A DNA stretch of 64,000 nt. It comes from UM-FILTER-40-17 sp032251335 (lineage in GTDB: Bacteria > Bacteroidota > Bacteroidia > Flavobacteriales > Flavobacteriaceae). The stretch lies in contig JAVVDW010000002.1 of NCBI GenBank assembly GCA_032251335.1, forward strand, positions 1 to 64,000, written 5' to 3'. A program made the position numbers and the translations under genes. The first letter of the stretch is position 1. Each line of letters begins with the position of its first letter. Below, piece by piece: positions 10,139-18,266 of this stretch. The notes beneath the pieces are model-generated. The model searched no databases and was not told where the DNA came from. It was given only the letters and a program-made list of their open reading frames with translations.

Positions 10139-11274
10139 GTCAAATTGAGTTGCCCCGCACGCTCGATTCTATCGAGTCTGCCATCGCAGATATTAAAAAC
10201 GGAAAAGTAATTATCGTAGTTGATGACGAAAACCGAGAAAACGAAGGTGATTTTGTTGCCGCGGCAGAACTGGTTACGCCCGAAATGGTCAATTTTATGG
10301 CCAAGCACGGTCGCGGTTTGATTTGCGCTCCGCTATCCGAAACACGCTGCAAAGAACTCGATCTGGAAATGATGGTAGGCAAAAATACCGATCCGATGGA
10401 TACTGCTTTTACCGTTTCCGTTGATTTGAATGGACAGGGAGTTACTACAGGCATTTCAGCCTCAGACAGGGCCAAAACCATTCGAGCACTTACTTCCCCC
10501 GATACCAAACCACATGATTTGAGAAGACCGGGTCACATTTTTCCGCTTCGCGCCAAAGACGGAGGTGTTTTAAGACGCACCGGCCATACAGAAGCCGCTA
10601 TCGATTTTGCGCGTTTGGCAGGCCTTCAACCGGCCGGGGTAATTGTTGAAATCATGAACGAAGATGGTTCGATGGCACGTTTGCCACAACTCTTTGAAGT
10701 GGCAGAAGCCTTCGACTTAAAAGTGGTTTCTATTGAAGACCTAGTGGCCTATCGTATGAAACACGATTCGCTTATCAAAAAGGTATCCGATTTTTATATT
10801 GATTCCCGATTTGGTAAATTCAGACTGCGCGCATTCCATCAAACGACAAACGAACAAATTCACTATGCCCTTACTATGGGCGATTGGGAAGTGGGAGAGG
10901 AAGTTTTGGTGCGCGTAAACTCATCTATGGCTTCTTTTGACTTGTTGCAATTGCTTTTCCACGTCAAACCACAAAAATGGGAACACGCCCTAAAAATGGT
11001 GGCAGAGAACGGAAAAGGAGCTGTTGTGTTTATCAATAAAGACTACCAAGCCATTGATGTTATCAACAGCTTGGAACTCATGCAAAAGAATTCGGATTTT
11101 GCCGAAAACATGCTTTCTGCTACCAAAATGGACCACAAAGATTTTGGCATAGGCGCGCAGATTTTACACGAATTACAAATTTCTAAAATTAAGCTAATTT
11201 CCAATGCAGAAAGTCAGAAAAGGGTGGGTATCATCGGATACGGACTGGAAATTACAGAATACGTGCGGTATTGA
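10135..11274 (+). CDS. ribB: 3,4-dihydroxy-2-butanone-4-phosphate synthase with degenerate GTP cyclohydrolase II domain
   Basis: 379 residues. The N-terminal domain (1-about 210) has the DHBP synthase signatures DDENRENEGDFV, HIFPL and GHTEAAIDFARLAG, so conversion of ribulose 5-phosphate to the riboflavin precursor is well supported. The C-terminal 160 residues align by eye with GTP cyclohydrolase II (RFGKFRLRAF, VLVRVNSS, DFGIGAQIL, GIIGYGLE). However, the zinc-binding block that normally has three cysteines reads SSMASFDLLQLLFH (about 264-277) with none of them, and the Arg-rich catalytic block is replaced by FINKDYQAID. It should therefore lack cyclohydrolase activity, and a separate RibA would be needed elsewhere. 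The start overlaps the stop of the permease gene. Confidence 0.93.
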   Translation: MSQIELPRTLDSIESAIADIKNGKVIIVVDDENRENEGDFVAAAELVTPEMVNFMAKHGRGLICAPLSETRCKELDLEMMVGKNTDPMDTAFTVSVDLNGQGVTTGISASDRAKTIRALTSPDTKPHDLRRPGHIFPLRAKDGGVLRRTGHTEAAIDFARLAGLQPAGVIVEIMNEDGSMARLPQLFEVAEAFDLKVVSIEDLVAYRMKHDSLIKKVSDFYIDSRFGKFRLRAFHQTTNEQIHYALTMGDWEVGEEVLVRVNSSMASFDLLQLLFHVKPQKWEHALKMVAENGKGAVVFINKDYQAIDVINSLELMQKNSDFAENMLSATKMDHKDFGIGAQILHELQISKIKLISNAESQKRVGIIGYGLEITEYVRY

Positions 11275-11288
11275 TCATAGCTGACATG

Positions 11289-12170
11289 TCACGCAAACAG
11301 ATCGGAAGATAAATAGCGATCGCCACGGTCGCAAACAATAGATACTACCAAACCGCTTTCTAATGATTCGCAAAGCCTCAGGGCAGATACGGCAGCGCCA
11401 CCACTGCTGACACCGGCAAAAATACCTTCTTCTTTTGCCAATTTTCGGGTCATGGCTTTGGCGTCGGCTTCACTTACTTCCAAAATACGATCTACTTTAG
11501 AAGGGTTGAAAATTTTGGGTAAATAGGCTTCCGGCCACTTGCGAATACCCGGTATGCTGGATCCGTCTGTGGGTTGTACGCCTACAATTTGAATATCCGG
11601 ATTTTGTTCTTTTAAATACGTGGATGTGCCCATGATGGTTCCGGTCGTTCCCATAGATGATACAAAATGTGTGATTTTTCCATGGGTGTCTTGCCAAATT
11701 TCAGGTCCGGTGGTTTTGTAATGTGCTTTCCAATTATCAGGATTGGCAAACTGATTAATCATAAAAGCACCCGTTTTTGCCACCACTTCATCTGCATAAT
11801 CTCTGGCACCTTCGATGCCGCTATCCGCAGAAGTCAATGTCACTTTTGCCCCAAAAGCTCGCATGGTTTGCACTCTTTCTTTGGTAGAATTTTCGGGCAT
11901 GATAAGTTCGATGTTTAACTTGAAAACACCGGCTATCATTGCCAAAGCGATGCCTGTGTTGCCACTGGTAGCTTCAACCAAAGGTGTGCTGCGGGAAATG
12001 TCGCCGCGCTCCAAGGCGCTTTTAATCATATTGTAAGCCGCTCTGTCTTTAACACTTCCTCCGGGATTGTGTCCTTCCAGTTTAAAGTAGAGACTGACAT
12101 TCGGGTTTTTCACTAAAGCGGATTTAACAAGAGGGGTATTGCCAATTAAATCGACGATAGAATTATTCAT
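11289..12170 (-). CDS. cysM: Cysteine synthase B (O-acetylserine sulfhydrylase)
   Basis: 293 residues, the usual CysM size. The PLP-binding lysine is in GGSVKDRAA (about residue 42). The substrate loop TSGNTGIALA and the phosphate-binding loop GTTGTIMG are intact, and the C-terminal SSGGAAVSA motif is present. It makes cysteine from O-acetylserine and sulfide (or thiosulfate). Its start overlaps the end of cysE by 8 bases, so the two steps of cysteine synthesis are coupled. It converges with ribB with only 14 bases between stops and no obvious terminator. Confidence 0.95.
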   Translation of the reverse strand: MNNSIVDLIGNTPLVKSALVKNPNVSLYFKLEGHNPGGSVKDRAAYNMIKSALERGDISRSTPLVEATSGNTGIALAMIAGVFKLNIELIMPENSTKERVQTMRAFGAKVTLTSADSGIEGARDYADEVVAKTGAFMINQFANPDNWKAHYKTTGPEIWQDTHGKITHFVSSMGTTGTIMGTSTYLKEQNPDIQIVGVQPTDGSSIPGIRKWPEAYLPKIFNPSKVDRILEVSEADAKAMTRKLAKEEGIFAGVSSGGAAVSALRLCESLESGLVVSIVCDRGDRYLSSDLFA

Positions 12171-12957
12171 GGTTAGCAGTTTTAATTTTGACAGTGGCCG
12201 TGTTAGAAACTGTAGAATGTGCCGGGATGGAATTGGTTATCCAGGTGTTGCCACCGATGGTACTGTGGGCACCGATAATCGTTTCGCCCCCCAAAATGGT
12301 TGCATTGGCATAAATGGTCACGTGATGTTCTATGGTAGGATGTCTTTTTACATGACGCATGTCTTTGCTTACCGATAAGGCTCCAAGTGTCACACCTTGA
12401 TAGATTTTGACGTGGTCGTGAATTTCGGCTGTTTCGCCAATCACCACACCGGTTGCGTGATCTATAAAAAAATATTCTCCAATTTGAGCACCCGGATTGA
12501 TGTCCGTTCCCGTGAGCCTGTGTGCATATTCTGTCATCAATCTGGGAACTAGCGGGAAGCCCAGTTTGTACAATTCGTGGCTCAATCGGTAAATAGCAAT
12601 GGCATAAAAACCGGGATAGGACAAATACACTTCCTCGATAGAATTTGCTGCCGGGTCATTTTCGGCTATGGCTTTTGCGTCTAGGTTTAGTTTTTTGAGA
12701 ATATTGGGCAACATACTGCAGTAATAATCCCAAATCTCGATACATGATTTGTTTGGATCCCAACAGACCAGTTCCACCAATTCATGAAACTTTTTTGCCA
12801 ATAGCATCATGTTTTCCGCTACGGGCGTTTCTTGGTCGAACAAGGTATGAAACAGCAAATCTGTAAATGATTCTGCCCGGTGTTTGATGCGTAATTTAAG
12901 GTGAGGATGCTGTTTTTGTTCAATAATTTCAGCGATAATTTCGGCCGCTTTTTTCAA
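12163..12957 (-). CDS. cysE: Serine O-acetyltransferase (EpsC/CysE type)
   Basis: 264 residues. A helical N-terminal half (to about 140, with LSYPGFYAIAIYRLSHELY) is followed by left-handed beta-helix hexapeptide repeats with the acetyl-CoA-binding pattern IDHATGVVIGETAEI and VKRHPTIEHHVTIYANATILGG. It makes O-acetylserine, the substrate of the cysM product coded directly downstream with an 8-base overlap. The long N-terminal segment is typical of the EpsC-type serine acetyltransferases. Confidence 0.94.
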   Translation of the reverse strand: MKKAAEIIAEIIEQKQHPHLKLRIKHRAESFTDLLFHTLFDQETPVAENMMLLAKKFHELVELVCWDPNKSCIEIWDYYCSMLPNILKKLNLDAKAIAENDPAANSIEEVYLSYPGFYAIAIYRLSHELYKLGFPLVPRLMTEYAHRLTGTDINPGAQIGEYFFIDHATGVVIGETAEIHDHVKIYQGVTLGALSVSKDMRHVKRHPTIEHHVTIYANATILGGETIIGAHSTIGGNTWITNSIPAHSTVSNTATVKIKTANHE

Positions 12958-13020
12958 AATATGGTTGTTGTAAAATTGATTTTTCGGGTTGTTTGTCGAA
13001 CAAATCGGATGCGCCTTGCT

Positions 13021-13710
13021 TTAATTGGTTTTCAGTTTGGCTTCCTGTATCATTTGTTGGTTGGCAACAATGGCAAACTCTACCCTACGGTTTTTAGACC
13101 GGCCCTCAGGGGTAGTGTTGTCGTATTTGGGTTGCGTTTCACCATGCCAGGCTGTGGTAAATCGGCTGGCTGCCAAACCTTGGCTTACCAAGTAATCGCG
13201 TACGGCATTGGCACGCTGCTGAGAAAGTGTCATGTTGTAAGTGTCACTTCCGGTGTCGTCTGTGTGGCCTTCTATGAGGATATTGGTGTCCGGATAATCG
13301 ACAAAAACGGCTTTTAACCGGTTGAGCGTTTCTTGGGAGGCAGGCGTGATATTGTATTTGTTGGTGTCAAAATAGATACCACTTTTTTCGTCAAAAACCA
13401 CGTTGATGCCTTCGCCCACGCGGGTAACTTGTGCATCGGGCAAAGCTTGTTCAATCGCTTCAGCCTGTCTGTCCATGCGATTGCCAATATAGCCACCGGC
13501 AGCACCGCCAACCGCAGCACCCAAAATGGCACCTACGGCAGTGTTGTTTCCATCGCCCACATTATTACCAATAATTCCACCCAATATGGCACCGCCTGCC
13601 GCACCAATTACAGCACCACGCTGGGTGTTGTTGGAATTCTGATAGGCAGAACAAGCTGTGAGCAAACCCAAACTTAAAAAGACAAGGCAAATTTGTTTTA
13701 TAATTTTCAT
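13021..13710 (-). CDS. OmpA family lipoprotein with glycine zipper (YiaD-like)
   Basis: 229 residues. The signal ends in a lipobox LLTAC (Cys20). A glycine-zipper region (about 32-82, rich in GAAGGAILGG-like motifs) is followed by an OmpA domain (about 105-220) with IYFDTNKYNI and the peptidoglycan-binding motif EGHTDDTGSDTYN. Expected to be an outer-membrane lipoprotein that contacts peptidoglycan; it resembles E. coli YiaD in layout. It starts just after (in the minus direction) the lipocalin-like gene, with an 11-base gap, suggesting a two-gene operon. Confidence 0.9.
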   Translation of the reverse strand: MKIIKQICLVFLSLGLLTACSAYQNSNNTQRGAVIGAAGGAILGGIIGNNVGDGNNTAVGAILGAAVGGAAGGYIGNRMDRQAEAIEQALPDAQVTRVGEGINVVFDEKSGIYFDTNKYNITPASQETLNRLKAVFVDYPDTNILIEGHTDDTGSDTYNMTLSQQRANAVRDYLVSQGLAASRFTTAWHGETQPKYDNTTPEGRSKNRRVEFAIVANQQMIQEAKLKTN

Positions 13711-13721
13711 AACAGTATAGT

Positions 13722-14213
13722 TTAGAATGTTAATTTTTGAAACTCATACACCAAAGTAATGGGCTGGCCGTCCACTTGAAGTTGCGAACGCAAAACCATT
13801 TGTCCGCCGTTCAGATTTGAAACATCGAGGCGGTAGCCTGCATTGTTCATGGTGGTGTTTCGTCTGTTGTCTGTCGGTTTTATTTGAAGCGCATATCCGT
13901 TTCCAAACCCTTCTACCAACGACCAAATAAAAAATCGCTGCCCTGTTTGGCAGTCCGCTTTGGTGATGGTGTAACTTCCATTGCTGTTGTTGGCCCTGAA
14001 AAACCACTCGCTTCCTATAAAACAAGCGTCTTTTTCGTCGTTGAACAGTAGGCTTTCAAAACGCCCCTGATTGCCCTCGTACCTGATATTTGTGAGTTGC
14101 CAACTTCCATTGACACTGGTGCGAAGTGCTCGGTTGTCTTTTGACAAGGAACAAGAAAAAAATGTCAAAGAAGCCATCAAAATCCAAAGATAATTTTTAC
14201 AAAACTTAAGCAT
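13722..14213 (-). CDS. Lipocalin-like lipoprotein
   Basis: 163 residues from the Met at 14213. Upstream in-frame Mets at 14234 and 14261 overlap or precede a promoter-like box (14235-14242) and would bury the signal peptide. The chosen start gives a signal MLKFCKNYLWILMASLTFFSC with a lipobox-like cysteine. The rest fits a small lipocalin-like beta barrel: GSWQLTNIRY near the start, SYTITKADC in the middle, and a final strand TLVYEFQKLTF. Such proteins are common in Bacteroidota and bind small hydrophobic ligands or have no known role. Probably cotranscribed with the OmpA lipoprotein downstream. Confidence 0.72.
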   Translation of the reverse strand: MLKFCKNYLWILMASLTFFSCSLSKDNRALRTSVNGSWQLTNIRYEGNQGRFESLLFNDEKDACFIGSEWFFRANNSNGSYTITKADCQTGQRFFIWSLVEGFGNGYALQIKPTDNRRNTTMNNAGYRLDVSNLNGGQMVLRSQLQVDGQPITLVYEFQKLTF

Positions 14214-14234
14214 GTCGCATGGTTTTTTATTCAT

Positions 14235-14242
14235 CAAATTTA
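14235..14242 (-). promoter_or_regulatory. -7 box for the lipocalin-like gene
   Basis: On the minus strand the sequence is TAAATTTG, a full match to TAnnTTTG, 22 bases before the chosen start codon. No clear -33 TTG lies at the usual distance, so this is a moderate call. Confidence 0.45.
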
Positions 14243-14455
14243 CAAATATTAATGGAATCATCTATTATTCTTCTTATCAAAGTTTTCTAACATTGTTCTA
14301 ATTTGTAAGTTTGAAAATATTTACTTTTCAGCACTGTTTTTCAGTAAAACAGATATTCTTTTGTTAAACAACAACAATGCCTCACTACAAGAGATGATTT
14401 TCCTGAAAAAAATGAATGAAATGCTTTAATTACTTAGACGCAACTGATATCTTAC

Positions 14456-15064
14456 ATGAAGCTATTTCCAGAACCATTCAACCCGAACCAAAACCTACTT
14501 CCCTTCGACGGCGAAGTCTATTATCACGGTTGTGTTTTTTCAGCTACCAAATCGGCTTATTTTTTTCAGACGCTTATGAATGAAATTGCTTGGAAAAATG
14601 ATGAAGCCCTCATTTTCGGTAAACGGATCATCACCCAAAGAAAAGTAGCTTGGTATGGCGAAAAACCTTTTTCTTATACATATTCTAACACCACAAAATA
14701 CGCTTTGCCTTGGACGCAAAATTTGCTGGAAATTAAAGCCGTTATTCAGCAAATATCCGGAGCTTCGTTCAATGCCTGCTTGTTAAATCTTTACCACGAT
14801 GGCTCAGAAGGCATGGCTTGGCACAGCGATGCGGAGAAAGATTTGCAAAAAGACGGCGTTATTGCCTCGGTCAGTTTTGGTGCTGAAAGAAAATTTGGTT
14901 TCAAACACAAAAAAACATCAGATAAGGTGTATTGCCTACTCGAAAACGGCAGTCTGCTCTTGATGCAAGGAAAAACCCAAACCCATTGGCTTCACAGACT
15001 GCCGACTACAACCAAAGTGCATAGTCCAAGAATTAATTTGACATTCAGAACCATAGTAGGTTGA
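14456..15064 (+). CDS. AlkB-like 2-oxoglutarate/Fe(II)-dependent dioxygenase
   Basis: 202 residues, full length for the short AlkB-type proteins. The iron ligands are seen as H-x-D in WHSDAEKDL (about residue 122) and a distal His in THWLHRLP (about 178), followed by the oxoglutarate-binding R-x-N-x-T-x-R pattern (RINLTFR). NLYHDGSEGMAWHSD and ASVSFGAERKFGF are typical of the AlkB family that removes alkyl groups from damaged DNA or RNA bases. It closely resembles the ALKBH2/3-type proteins. It stands alone and its stop lies one base from the convergent carB stop. Confidence 0.9.
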   Translation: MKLFPEPFNPNQNLLPFDGEVYYHGCVFSATKSAYFFQTLMNEIAWKNDEALIFGKRIITQRKVAWYGEKPFSYTYSNTTKYALPWTQNLLEIKAVIQQISGASFNACLLNLYHDGSEGMAWHSDAEKDLQKDGVIASVSFGAERKFGFKHKKTSDKVYCLLENGSLLLMQGKTQTHWLHRLPTTTKVHSPRINLTFRTIVG

Positions 15065-15065
15065 G

Positions 15066-17915
15066 CTATTTGCTCAAGTACATTTTGCGTCTGGAGTACA
15101 ATTCGTAGAACTGGTCATCGCGAAGATTATCAATAAACAAGATGCTTTCGCCGGTACTTTTCATTTCCGGCCCCAGGTTTTTGTTTACGTTGGGGAACTT
15201 GTTGAAAGAAAAAACCGGCTGTTTGATGGCAAACCCTTCTAATTTTGGATTGAAATTGAAATCGGAAAGCTTTTTCTCCCCCAGCATCACTTTGGTGGCG
15301 TAATTTACATAAGGCTCTCCGTATGCTTTTGAGATAAAAGGAACGGTTCGGGATGCGCGCGGGTTGGCTTCGATGATGTACACCAAATCGTCTTTAATTG
15401 CAAATTGTATGTTGATCAATCCCACTGTATTGAGTGCCAAAGCTATTTTTCGGGTGTGGTCTTTGATTTGCTGCAGCACCAGTTCACCCAAATTAAATGG
15501 CGGCAAGGTGGCATTGGAGTCTCCGGAATGAATGCCACAAGGTTCTATGTGCTCCATGATACCGATGATATAAACATCTTCTCCATCGCAAATGGCGTCG
15601 GCTTCGGCTTCGATGGCACCGTCCAGATAATGATCGAGCAGCAATTTATTGTTGGGGATTTTACGCAACAAATCCACGACGGTTTCAATTAATTCTTCTT
15701 TGTTGATTACAATTTTCATTCCTTGTCCGCCCAACACATAAGAAGGTCTTACCAATATGGGAAATTGCAAGGTTTCGGCCAGTGCCAAAGCTTGTTCGGC
15801 ATTTTCGGCAACGCCAAAGGGCGGGTAGGGGATGTCGTTGTTTTTGAGCAGTGTTGAAAAACTGCCCCTGTCTTCGGCCAAATCAAGAGATTTAAAGGAG
15901 GTTCCAATGATTTTTACACCGTATCTGTCTAGTTTTTCGGCCAGTTTTAAGGCAGTTTGTCCGCCCAATTGCACGATGACGCCTTCGGGCTTTTCGTGTT
16001 GGATAATATCGTAGAGGTGTTCCCAAAAAACGGGTTCAAAATAGAGCTTGTTGGCCGTATCGAAATCTGTAGAAACCGTTTCGGGGTTGCAATTAATCAT
16101 GATGGTCTCATATCCACATTCGGCAGCAGCCAACACGCCGTGCACGCAGCAGTAGTCAAACTCGATTCCCTGTCCGATTCTGTTGGGCCCCGAACCGAGA
16201 ACCACTATTTTTTTCTTGTTCGATACAATACTTTCGTTGGCTACATATTTACTGCCGTCAGCCTTTTCGCAAAACGATTCAAAAGTAGAGTAATAGTAAG
16301 GCGTTTCTGCCCGAAATTCTGCTGCACAGGTGTCCACAAGTTTATATACGCGTTGGATATCCAATTCCCGACGGCGGTTGTAAACTTCACTCTCATAACA
16401 ATCGAGCATATGTGCAATCTGTCTGTCTGCAAAGCCTTTCTTTTTGGCTTCGAGTAACAAATCGGCCGGAAGGGATTCTAAGGTGTAAGTTTCTATTTCT
16501 TTTTCGAGTTGGTGTAGTTCTTCAAATTGTTTGAGAAACCACATGTCTATTTTGGTGATTTCGTGTATTTGACTCAACGGAATGCCCATTTGAACGGCGT
16601 CATACAATACAAATACCCGGTCCCAACTGGCGTGGGTGAGTTTTTCGATAATCTGATCGTAGTTTTTGAGCCCTTTTCCATCGGCACCCAAGCCATTTCT
16701 TTTAATTTCCAAAGACTGTGTGGCCTTGTGCAAAGCTTCCTGAAAACTGCGCCCGATGCCCATGACTTCGCCTACAGATTTCATTTGCAATCCTAAGGTG
16801 CGGTCGGAACCTTCAAATTTATCGAAATTCCAACGCGGTATCTTCACTATTACGTAATCGAGGGTGGGTTCAAAAAGCGCAGAAGTCGATTTGGTGATTT
16901 GGTTGTTCAGTTCATCAAGCGAGTAGCCGATGGCCAGTTTGGCGGCAATTTTTGCAATGGGATATCCGGTAGCTTTAGACGCCAAGGCGGATGATCGAGA
17001 CACACGCGGATTGATTTCGATAGCAATAATGTCTTCTTTATCATCCGGGCTTACCGCAAATTGTACATTGCAACCGCCCGCAAAATCACCAATGCGCCGC
17101 ATCATTTTGATGGCCATGTCGCGCATTTTTTGGAAAGTGGGATCGGAGAGTGTCATGGCAGGAGCGACTGTAATAGAGTCTCCGGTGTGGATGCCCATGG
17201 GATCCATGTTTTCGATGGTACAGATAATGACCACATTGTCGTTTTTGTCGCGTAGGAGTTCGAGCTCGTATTCTTTCCAGCCAATGAGGGCTTTGTCGAT
17301 AAGTACTTCGTGGATGGGAGAGGCTTCCAGTCCTCGGGTAAGCAACTCTTCAAATTGATCTTTGTTGTGTACCAAAGATGCACCAAAACCGCCTAGGGTA
17401 AAAGAAGGTCTGATGACAAGGGGGAAACCAAATTCTTGGGCAATTTCTTTTCCTTTTAAATAGGATGTTGCAATTTTGGAAGGTGCAACGGCTATGCCAA
17501 TCTTGTCGAGTAACACTCTAAATTTCTCTCGGTCTTCGGTAATCTGGATGGCATCAATATCCACACCTATGATTTTTACACCAAATTCATTCCAAATGCC
17601 TTTTTCGTCGGCTTCTATACAAAGATTTAAAGCTGTTTGGCCGCCCATGGTAGGCAGTACGGCATCTACTTTGTGTTTTTGGAGAACTTGGACGATAGAT
17701 TTGGTTGTCAATGGCAGAAGATAGATATGATCTGCCATGGAGGGATCTGTCATGATGGTTGCCGGGTTCGAATTGATAAGAATGGTTTCTATACCATCTT
17801 CACGCAAGGAACGCAATGCCTGACTGCCCGAATAATCGAATTCACAAGCTTGTCCGATGATGATGGGCCCCGACCCAATAATAAGGATAGATTTGATGTC
17901 TTGGTTTTTTGGCAT
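15066..17915 (-). CDS. carB: Carbamoyl-phosphate synthase large subunit, without the MGS regulatory domain
   Basis: 949 residues. Two ATP-grasp halves are present: the carboxyphosphate half (1-about 400, IIIGSGPIIIGQACEFDYSG) and the carbamoyl-phosphate half (about 550-949, VVLGSGPNRIGQGIEFDYC), with the oligomerisation domain between. E. coli CarB is about 1,073 residues, and its last 140 form the MGS-like domain that binds UMP and ornithine. Here the protein stops soon after GPEMKSTGE with YELYSRRKMYLSK, so that domain is absent. The ending is clean and, from memory, flavobacterial CarB proteins are similarly short, so this is not taken as damage. The product feeds pyrimidines and arginine. 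No carA is adjacent. Confidence 0.95.
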   Translation of the reverse strand: MPKNQDIKSILIIGSGPIIIGQACEFDYSGSQALRSLREDGIETILINSNPATIMTDPSMADHIYLLPLTTKSIVQVLQKHKVDAVLPTMGGQTALNLCIEADEKGIWNEFGVKIIGVDIDAIQITEDREKFRVLLDKIGIAVAPSKIATSYLKGKEIAQEFGFPLVIRPSFTLGGFGASLVHNKDQFEELLTRGLEASPIHEVLIDKALIGWKEYELELLRDKNDNVVIICTIENMDPMGIHTGDSITVAPAMTLSDPTFQKMRDMAIKMMRRIGDFAGGCNVQFAVSPDDKEDIIAIEINPRVSRSSALASKATGYPIAKIAAKLAIGYSLDELNNQITKSTSALFEPTLDYVIVKIPRWNFDKFEGSDRTLGLQMKSVGEVMGIGRSFQEALHKATQSLEIKRNGLGADGKGLKNYDQIIEKLTHASWDRVFVLYDAVQMGIPLSQIHEITKIDMWFLKQFEELHQLEKEIETYTLESLPADLLLEAKKKGFADRQIAHMLDCYESEVYNRRRELDIQRVYKLVDTCAAEFRAETPYYYSTFESFCEKADGSKYVANESIVSNKKKIVVLGSGPNRIGQGIEFDYCCVHGVLAAAECGYETIMINCNPETVSTDFDTANKLYFEPVFWEHLYDIIQHEKPEGVIVQLGGQTALKLAEKLDRYGVKIIGTSFKSLDLAEDRGSFSTLLKNNDIPYPPFGVAENAEQALALAETLQFPILVRPSYVLGGQGMKIVINKEELIETVVDLLRKIPNNKLLLDHYLDGAIEAEADAICDGEDVYIIGIMEHIEPCGIHSGDSNATLPPFNLGELVLQQIKDHTRKIALALNTVGLINIQFAIKDDLVYIIEANPRASRTVPFISKAYGEPYVNYATKVMLGEKKLSDFNFNPKLEGFAIKQPVFSFNKFPNVNKNLGPEMKSTGESILFIDNLRDDQFYELYSRRKMYLSK

Positions 17916-17951
17916 GACTGATTTTTTATTTCTTTAAAACTATAAAAATTT

Positions 17952-17988
17952 TGACAAAAAAAAAGGTGTTACTTCAAAAGTAACACCT
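17952..17988 (-). terminator. Rho-independent terminator after rpmH
   Basis: Perfect 11-bp stem (17964-17974 with 17978-17988) and a 3-base loop. On the minus strand it is followed by a run of about nine T. It lies between rpmH and carB, so it ends rpmH transcription and leaves carB needing its own start. Confidence 0.88.
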
Positions 17989-18011
17989 CGTATATGTAAA
18001 TGACTGAATCA

Positions 18012-18170
18012 CTACTTCTTGTGTCTTGGCTCTGAAGAAACAGTTAGTTTTTTTCTGCCTTTGGCTCTGCGGCGGGCTAGTACTTTTCTACCGTTGGCAG
18101 ATGCCATACGTTCACGGAATCCGTGTTTGTTTCTTCTTTTTCTCTTGGAGGGTTGATACGTTCTTTTCAT
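18012..18170 (-). CDS. rpmH: 50S ribosomal protein L34
   Basis: A 52-residue protein, MKRTYQPSKRKRRNKHGFRE at the N-terminus, with the family pattern RMASANGRKVLARRRAKGRKKL. Length and basic composition match L34 of the large ribosomal subunit. A well-formed promoter lies at 18225-18255 and a strong terminator just downstream, so it is probably a single-gene transcript. It is not next to dnaA or rnpA as in many bacteria, in keeping with other Bacteroidota. Confidence 0.97.
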   Translation of the reverse strand: MKRTYQPSKRKRRNKHGFRERMASANGRKVLARRRAKGRKKLTVSSEPRHKK

Positions 18171-18224
18171 TTTAATTTCTTTAGGCGCTATACAACTGCA
18201 TAATGGCTCATTTCAAGAGCGGTG

Positions 18225-18255
18225 CAAATATACAACAAGATTTTACTTTCGCAAA
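18225..18255 (-). promoter_or_regulatory. Promoter of rpmH
   Basis: On the minus strand a TTTG (18252-18255) is followed after exactly 19 bases by TATATTTG (18225-18232). This is a full match to the Bacteroidota -33/-7 consensus, and it is the clearest promoter in the window. The leader to the start codon is about 50 bases. Confidence 0.8.
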
Positions 18256-18266
18256 TTGAATATAAT

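Noticed and set aside
15066..15110. CarB as a truncated pseudogene
   Set aside because: The ending is clean, no leftover MGS-coding sequence lies beyond the stop (the AlkB gene follows at once on the other strand), and the short form is recalled from flavobacteria.
15405..17921. Several long open frames on the plus strand across carB
   Set aside because: They are antisense to a complete, motif-rich CarB and have no start context or family motifs.
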